From contig OZ220464.1 in the NCBI GenBank assembly GCA_965115825.1, forward strand, positions 1,922,001-1,986,000: a stretch of 64,000 nucleotides of DNA, read 5' to 3'. The stretch's first letter is position 1; each line of letters opens with the position of its first letter. Shown here in pieces: positions 59,264 to 64,000 of the stretch. The translations under genes and the position numbers were made by a program. Origin of the DNA: Bin87 sp965115825 (GTDB lineage Bacteria > Chloroflexota > Dehalococcoidia > Lucifugimonadales > UBA3495). The notes below the pieces were generated by a model that did not search any database, had not been told where the DNA came from, and saw only the letters and a list, made by a program, of their open reading frames with translations.

Positions 59264-60736
59264 TTAGTCAATGTCATCGGCAAGCTGGTACTGGTGGGTG
59301 TTACCGTCCCGTATCAAACGCATCCTATCCAGTGGGGCGGCGACCTGTAAAGGCAACGCTAGTTCCGGCAAGCGTTGGTCTTTACGTGCGAGAATGTCGC
59401 CAATCGTAACGGCCTGCAATTTGGGATACCTGCGACCGAGTATATCTACCTCGCCGGCAGATTCCAGCTCTTGGCGCATCCCGTTTGTAATAGGGTATAC
59501 GGTCACTAAGGCCCCGGCGATTACGCCTTTTTCCTTTTCTCGTTCCATTGTACCACGTAAGTCGCGGACCATCGACGGGTTCAGATGCACTCCGCCTTTC
59601 ACAGACACCACCACGAACCGCCACTGGTTACGACCCATTGCAATGGGAATCAGGCCGTCAATTCCGGTATCGCCGCCACCGCGCCGTTCACTGTACGGAC
59701 GGCATCCATCAATCAGGCTAAGTGCAGCCCGCTCAAACTCCATAGGATTGTTAGCAGCCAACAGCTGCCAGTCCTGCGGCGAGGCCGGCATCCCGGTTAC
59801 TTCAAACTCTGCGGCCAGCGATGATGCTTCAAACCGGGCCTGCAAAACCGGCAGTGCCAGCGCAGTGATGTCAATGCCAATCCAGTTGCGGCCCAGCTCC
59901 TCCGCAGCGTGGCAGGCGGTTCCACATCCGCAAAACGGGTCCAGCACGGTATCGCCGGGATTACTGGACGCTCGGATGATGCGTCGTAGCAAGTCCAGCG
60001 GCTTTTGCGTTGGATAACCCAACTTCTCCCGTGAGAAACTCTTTATCATTATCGAGTCCAGCACGTCGGCTCGATTACAATTCCAGGTGTCTTCAATAGG
60101 TATGCCGAGGCCGGTGGGCAGACTGCCATCCCGGCGGCTGTAGCCTTCCGGGTACGGGATATACTCTTTATTGAAAGTGAACTGATTGCCCAACGCATAA
60201 TAGAGGAGCGTGTCGTGGTTGCGAATCCAACCTTTCTTGCGGGTTTTGAAACCCGAGACCCAGCCGATTCGCCAGATGATTTCGCTGCGTAATGTGCCTT
60301 TGGCCGGGTGAAATACAGCATCCATCATCACTTTGAGGTAGTGGCTGGCTGTCGGATCGCAATGCAGATAAATGCTACCGTCATGTTTGAGGATCCGGCG
60401 CATTTCAATCAGGCGGATCGTCATTCTGGACAAGTAAGCGAGCATCCCGCACTCTCCCAAAATCGTCCGCATCGCCTGTAATTTGGAACCCACGTCCGGT
60501 GTTTCCAAGCAAACTTGGTCAAACTCACGCCGGGCTTCGGGTCCCCACCTCCAGGTGTCTTCAAACGCTCGAACCTGAGACTCTGCCGGGCTGTTGCCGT
60601 CGGGTCCACTGAACAGCATATTGTAGGTGGCGTCAGACTTGAACGGCGGGTCTAGGTAAATCAGGTCCACCGAGTTGTCAGCGATATGCTCGCGCATTAT
60701 CGCCAAGTTGTCGCCATAGTAAAAGTGCCCTGCCAT
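59264..60736 (-). CDS. DNA methyltransferase-restriction nuclease fusion (Type IIG-like)
   Basis: 490 residues. Residues 1-300 are a beta-class amino-methyltransferase: motif IV DLIYLDPPFKSDATYN first, then HPAKGTLRSEIIWRIGW, YPTQKPLDLLRRIIRASSNPGDTVLDPFCGCGTACHAAE as motif I. Residues about 320-470 are a PD-(D/E)XK-type nuclease: SERRGGGDTGIDGLIPI..RFVVVSVKGG (D...SVK) and GALVTVYPIT. Modification and cleavage in one chain resemble Type IIG or Mrr-coupled systems. The target sequence cannot be read. DUF3644 follows downstream. Confidence 0.85.
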   Translation of the reverse strand: MAGHFYYGDNLAIMREHIADNSVDLIYLDPPFKSDATYNMLFSGPDGNSPAESQVRAFEDTWRWGPEARREFDQVCLETPDVGSKLQAMRTILGECGMLAYLSRMTIRLIEMRRILKHDGSIYLHCDPTASHYLKVMMDAVFHPAKGTLRSEIIWRIGWVSGFKTRKKGWIRNHDTLLYYALGNQFTFNKEYIPYPEGYSRRDGSLPTGLGIPIEDTWNCNRADVLDSIMIKSFSREKLGYPTQKPLDLLRRIIRASSNPGDTVLDPFCGCGTACHAAEELGRNWIGIDITALALPVLQARFEASSLAAEFEVTGMPASPQDWQLLAANNPMEFERAALSLIDGCRPYSERRGGGDTGIDGLIPIAMGRNQWRFVVVSVKGGVHLNPSMVRDLRGTMEREKEKGVIAGALVTVYPITNGMRQELESAGEVDILGRRYPKLQAVTIGDILARKDQRLPELALPLQVAAPLDRMRLIRDGNTHQYQLADDID

Positions 60737-60841
60737 CGTCCGACGCTCCTTTACGGGTAGGTCCTACTGCCATCTTCGAGACGACAGCAGTATATCATGT
60801 CATCAATTCGGCTTTCTGAAAGGCCGGCACTAGGGTACTCT

Positions 60842-62452
60842 TCACCCCTCAAAGGGCGTGGGCATCATTCCTACCGGCACTTCAATCAGCGCCGGCGCAT
60901 CCGCTGCAATGGCCTCCCGCAGCGCCGTTTCCAGCGCTTCCGGCCCCTGGGCGCGCACTCCGCGCACGCCATACGCCTCGGCCAGCTTCACAAAGTCGGG
61001 GTTGTGCAGCTCAGCGCCCGTAACCCGCCCGTCAAAGCGGTTCACCTGGTCTCGCATCACGTTGCCATAGGCGTTGTCGTTGAACACGACCGCCACCGTG
61101 TTGATGCCGTGCTGGACCGCCGTTGCCAGCTCCTGCGAGTTGAACAGAAATCCGCCGTCGCCGCACAATGCCACCACCGGGCGCTCCGGCTGCGCCACCT
61201 TCGCGCCCAGCGCCGTCGGGTAGGCGTAGCCCAGGTTCCCCGAATAGCCGGAGGTGATGAACGTTCGCGGCTCATAGGTCGGCCAGAACGCCCGCGCATA
61301 ATATCCCAGCTGGGTCATCCCCGACACCAGTATCGTATCGTCGGGACACGCCGCGCGGACTGCCGTCAGCAGGGACTCCTGCGGTTCCGGGCGCAGGGCC
61401 GTTTCCCGTCGTCGCTGCCGCAGAGCCGCGGCCGCATCGGCAAAGGACGGACGCGAGCCCATTGCGATAGACTCGGCCAGCTTGGCGTCGACCTGCTCCA
61501 TCACGGCGCGGGCGTCGCCGGCGATGCCGTAGGTGTTATCCCAGTTGCGGCCCAATTCCTCGGGGTCAATATCAATCTGCACCACCCGCTGCCCATCCAG
61601 CCACGCCGGAAAAGCCATGCGGCTGCCCACGCCTAATATCACGTCAAAGTGCGGCTCGGTCTTCGCCACCGGGTCGTTGCGCAGGCGCAGGGATCCCAGC
61701 GCCAGCGGATGCCGGTCGTCGATAGCGCCCTTTCCTTCGGAGGTGGTGATAACCGGCGCTTGCAGCCGTTCCGCCAGCCGGGCCAGCGCCGCCGAAGCCT
61801 CCGACGCAATCACGCCGCCGCCGGCCCAAATCAGCGGACGCCGCGCCCCGGCCAGTATGCGCGCCGCTTCCGCCGCCTGCTCATCCGATGCCGCCGGCCG
61901 AGGGTAGCCCTCGGACTCCAGCAGCGTAACCGTTCCCTGGTCGGCCATGGTTTCCGGCGGCATTTCGATTTCCACCGGTCGGGGCCGGCCCGTGGTGAGT
62001 TGTCGGAACGCTTCATGCACCGCTTCCGGCGTTTCCGCCGTAGTCATAATCCGCCGCACGTGCTTGGTGATGGGGCGGATGGCGTCCTGCTGGTCATTCA
62101 CTTCGTGCAGCATTCCCCGGTCCACGCCGATGAGTTCCCGCTCAATCTGGCCGCATACCACCAGCACCGGCGACGAAGCGGAGTAGGCCGTGCTCAATCC
62201 TGCGGAGGCGTTCAGCAATCCTGGCCCCGGCACCATCAGCGCCGTGCCCACGCCGCCGCTGGCCCGCGCGTAGCCGTCGGCCATATACGTTGTGGCCTGC
62301 TCGTGCCGCGTGGTGACGAACCGGATGCCCGGCACGTCGTTGAGGGCGTCCAGCGCGTGGTACAGCTGCACGCCGGGCAGGCCGAAAATCACCCGTACCC
62401 CTTCGAGATACAGCGAACGCATCAACGCCTGGCCTCCGGTCATAGTAGGCAT
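60842..62452 (-). CDS. Thiamine-pyrophosphate enzyme, acetolactate synthase-like
   Basis: A 536-residue protein with the three-domain pattern of the POX/ALS family: VRVIFGLPGVQLYHALDAL and TRHEQATTYMADGYARASG (catalytic Glu of HEQ), a central domain (LIWAGGGVIASEASAALARL), and the TPP-binding CGDGGFLFNSQELATAVQH..NDNAYGN motif. The length and the GLPGVQLYH variant suggest a decarboxylase such as an acetolactate synthase-like or benzoylformate decarboxylase-like enzyme rather than IlvB. No small regulatory subunit is adjacent. A GGAAGGTG site precedes the ATG. Confidence 0.88.
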   Translation of the reverse strand: MPTMTGGQALMRSLYLEGVRVIFGLPGVQLYHALDALNDVPGIRFVTTRHEQATTYMADGYARASGGVGTALMVPGPGLLNASAGLSTAYSASSPVLVVCGQIERELIGVDRGMLHEVNDQQDAIRPITKHVRRIMTTAETPEAVHEAFRQLTTGRPRPVEIEMPPETMADQGTVTLLESEGYPRPAASDEQAAEAARILAGARRPLIWAGGGVIASEASAALARLAERLQAPVITTSEGKGAIDDRHPLALGSLRLRNDPVAKTEPHFDVILGVGSRMAFPAWLDGQRVVQIDIDPEELGRNWDNTYGIAGDARAVMEQVDAKLAESIAMGSRPSFADAAAALRQRRRETALRPEPQESLLTAVRAACPDDTILVSGMTQLGYYARAFWPTYEPRTFITSGYSGNLGYAYPTALGAKVAQPERPVVALCGDGGFLFNSQELATAVQHGINTVAVVFNDNAYGNVMRDQVNRFDGRVTGAELHNPDFVKLAEAYGVRGVRAQGPEALETALREAIAADAPALIEVPVGMMPTPFEG

Positions 62453-62579
62453 AACGCACCTTCCTTATTCCGTTCTTTTCCTTCGTGCCGAATTAGTTGA
62501 CAGATTCTATCATACAAGAACGGGGCAACTGAGAGTCGATATTTTGTGTTACAGAGGAAGCTAAGCAGATCTTTGTACT

Positions 62580-63224
62580 CTACCAGGAGGCGCTGTTATA
62601 GTTACGAGACGCCTCCTGATTGAAAAAATAGGGGTCGTGCCAGTAGCAGCCAACACAGGTGCCGTTGTACTTGCCATTCCCGCGTACCTGGCTTACTTGG
62701 TAACCCAGTCTTTTGGCGTCAAACCTCTCGCCCGTATCTCGGCAAACTCGGCAGTGCTGCCGCTTAGCATTATTGGCGGCCTGGGATAAAGGCTGGAAAT
62801 CAGATTCCGTCACTTGATTCGCATCGCTCAGGCGAGGGTCATCCAAGCGACCGTCCTTGTGATCGCACTGCGGGTTGCCCGTATCCAAAACCACGCAACG
62901 TCGCGCGATGACTGTGCGCCTAATGCTATCGGGTATCGGCTTTTGAATAACCACTTTACGATAGCCCTGTAGTTCGACGTGGGTTATCTTGCCTCGCCCT
63001 TCGGGGTGGCGGCGGATGTTATAGTGCTTAGCCAGAGGCCCATCCTTACGTATCCAATCGCCCCCGTTCCCGAATTGCAGATTTTCGTATTCTCCAACGA
63101 ATTCCTCAACAGAGACGGGACGGCTGAAACCCAAGTCGTCAGGCTGGGCCAACCTCAAAAACAGAGCGGCTTTGCTCCCGCCCCTAAAGCGCGGGCGGGC
63201 GCCTTCCCCAGATTCAGTAGTCAA
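62580..63224 (-). CDS. HNH Type II restriction endonuclease
   Basis: The start is a TTG (63224) 6 nt after GGAGG; it overlaps the methylase stop by 11 bp, so the two are coupled. About 214 residues; N-terminal LFLRLAQPDDLGFSRPVSVEEF, and at the C-terminus CDHKDGRLDDPRLSD, then DFQPLSQAANNAKRQHCRVCRDTGERFDA. The D-H-K-x(6)-D..N..N-A-K-R-x-H-C-x2-C pattern is an HNH nuclease with zinc Cys, as in MboII/HpyAII-like Type II endonucleases. Recognition sequence unknown. Confidence 0.85.
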   Translation of the reverse strand: MTTESGEGARPRFRGGSKAALFLRLAQPDDLGFSRPVSVEEFVGEYENLQFGNGGDWIRKDGPLAKHYNIRRHPEGRGKITHVELQGYRKVVIQKPIPDSIRRTVIARRCVVLDTGNPQCDHKDGRLDDPRLSDANQVTESDFQPLSQAANNAKRQHCRVCRDTGERFDAKRLGYQVSQVRGNGKYNGTCVGCYWHDPYFFNQEASRNYNSASW

Positions 63225-63972
63225 GCCCCACCTCCTTTCTGGCAACCGATACGTAATCCTTATCAATGTCGCACCCGGCGAACCGCCTGCCGTTTCGGAC
63301 CGCTGCGACGGCAGTAGTGCCACCACCTAGAAATGGGTCAACAACCATATCACCGGGTGCGCTGTGTTTGAGTACCAGGTCAGAGAACAGTTGCAGCGGT
63401 TTCTGTGTGGGATGCCGGCGATGGCCATTATGTCGTGGTATGGGGTACCGGTAAATCCCGTTGTCGTATTCGCTGTTGAATGTGGGCTTGCCGCCTTTCA
63501 CTCCCGCAATTGCCATTTCCCGGCTGTTGGATAGGTAAGTGGCTTTCATGTTCAGAGGCACCGGGTTAGTCTTTTGCCAGATTATTTGCCTCAGCATTTT
63601 GAAGCCGGCTTTTTCCATCGCGTCTTTCAACTCTCCCAACTTCCAGATGTCATACCAGACTATGGCAGTGCCTCCATGCCGTAAGGCATCGTAAAAAACC
63701 GCAGCCATATTGGTGAGGTCGATTTGCGCGTGATCCCAGTCCCCGAAGTCCATTGAGACTGCAAACCGCTTTACGCCCGTCACAACCTCGGAGAAGCCGG
63801 TTTTCCTGCTGATGGTGTAAGGGGGATCCGTTAGAATCAGATCCACCGACCCGTCGGTCAGCGAAGCCATAAAGTCGTGAAAGTCTGCCCGATCGATGAG
63901 AGGTTTCTCCGGAGCCGCCGGACCGGCTCCGTAACCAAGTTGCACATCGCCAATGCTGACTGCCCTGGTCAT
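63214..63972 (-). CDS. Type II DNA adenine methyltransferase
   Basis: 252 residues, beta-class: motif IV VDLILTDPPYTISRKTGF comes before motif I MVVDPFLGGGTTAVAAVRNGRRFAGCDID, with RHNGHRRHPTQKPLQLF between. DPPY predicts N6-adenine (or N4-cytosine) methylation. It protects DNA from the HNH enzyme encoded immediately downstream, which starts inside its last codons. No controller (C) protein gene is visible in the window. Confidence 0.9.
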   Translation of the reverse strand: MTRAVSIGDVQLGYGAGPAAPEKPLIDRADFHDFMASLTDGSVDLILTDPPYTISRKTGFSEVVTGVKRFAVSMDFGDWDHAQIDLTNMAAVFYDALRHGGTAIVWYDIWKLGELKDAMEKAGFKMLRQIIWQKTNPVPLNMKATYLSNSREMAIAGVKGGKPTFNSEYDNGIYRYPIPRHNGHRRHPTQKPLQLFSDLVLKHSAPGDMVVDPFLGGGTTAVAAVRNGRRFAGCDIDKDYVSVARKEVGLDY

Positions 63973-64000
63973 GGTACACCTTGCCTGTCGCAGGTCTGCG

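Overview
This window is GC-rich by eye and carries bacterial genes on both strands. I see no rRNA, tRNA or CRISPR array. The protein content points to an uncultured, environmental and possibly sponge- or seawater-associated bacterium, perhaps of the Chloroflexota (SAR202/Dehalococcoidia-like). The pointers are an LLM-class flavin oxidoreductase, a DUF1800 protein, an RND pump with a HlyD-like lipoprotein but no TolC, a tricarballylate-dehydrogenase-like flavoprotein, a TPP enzyme, expanded MFS transporters, and many HEPN/PaREP1/Uma2/Fic/Panacea accessory genes. This placement is an inference.

Layout. 1-2.5 kb: a partial hypothetical gene, a PaREP1 protein and a DUF1800 protein (all minus). 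2.6-13.2 kb: export region with two tandem MFS paralogues, a DHA2-type MFS, an LLM flavin oxidoreductase (minus), and an RND permease plus adaptor lipoprotein. 13.1-15.2 kb: sucD and sucC (minus). 15.2-20 kb: repeat territory with a dispersed roughly 43-bp G-rich element, some copies next to a hairpin; a HEPN-like protein with an Asn/Thr/His/Arg repeat and a long leader; an IS110 remnant; a roughly 135-bp tandem array; and a 28-bp minisatellite. 20.0-23.6 kb: the most notable stretch, an OsmC protein, a CPA2 antiporter and a cobalamin-binding-like protein. The first and third are interrupted by an in-frame UGA exactly at a family cysteine, and each UGA is followed by a bacterial-SECIS-like hairpin. 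Both therefore look like selenoproteins.

23.6-33.5 kb (minus): a LON-domain protein, a small protein, a 161-bp triplication that copied the end of an MFS gene, a frameshifted Uma2 gene, and a defence/toxin-antitoxin cluster (wHTH, zinc-ribbon, HepT/MNT, a cytosine-methylase stump, Panacea, coiled-coil nuclease-like). A TcuA-like flavoprotein and a Fic protein follow. 33.8-35.7 kb: a VWA protein put out of frame by a G12 tract (phase-variation candidate) and two tandem membrane-anchored coiled-coil proteins. 35.8-38.7 kb: an isolated HK97 cassette (prohead protease, capsid, connector). 38.9-40.6 kb: an XRE-ImmA/DUF4411 module. 40.7-42.7 kb: YbjQ, VOC and an RCC1-type lipoprotein. 42.7-47.4 kb: seven tandem small membrane proteins, six of them alternating between two subtypes. 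47.5-50.9 kb: a large secreted multidomain protein with a phospholipase-A2-like HD motif.

51.3-64 kb: a GNAT-aminotransferase fusion, PaREP1, aconitase, ferredoxin, an Lrp regulator, an EamA transporter, DUF3644, a methylase-nuclease fusion, a TPP enzyme and a Type II restriction-modification pair. Aconitase, succinyl-CoA ligase and ferredoxin supply central metabolism. Most of the rest is export, defence or toxin-antitoxin functions. Tandem duplication recurs at every scale, from 28-bp units to whole gene pairs.
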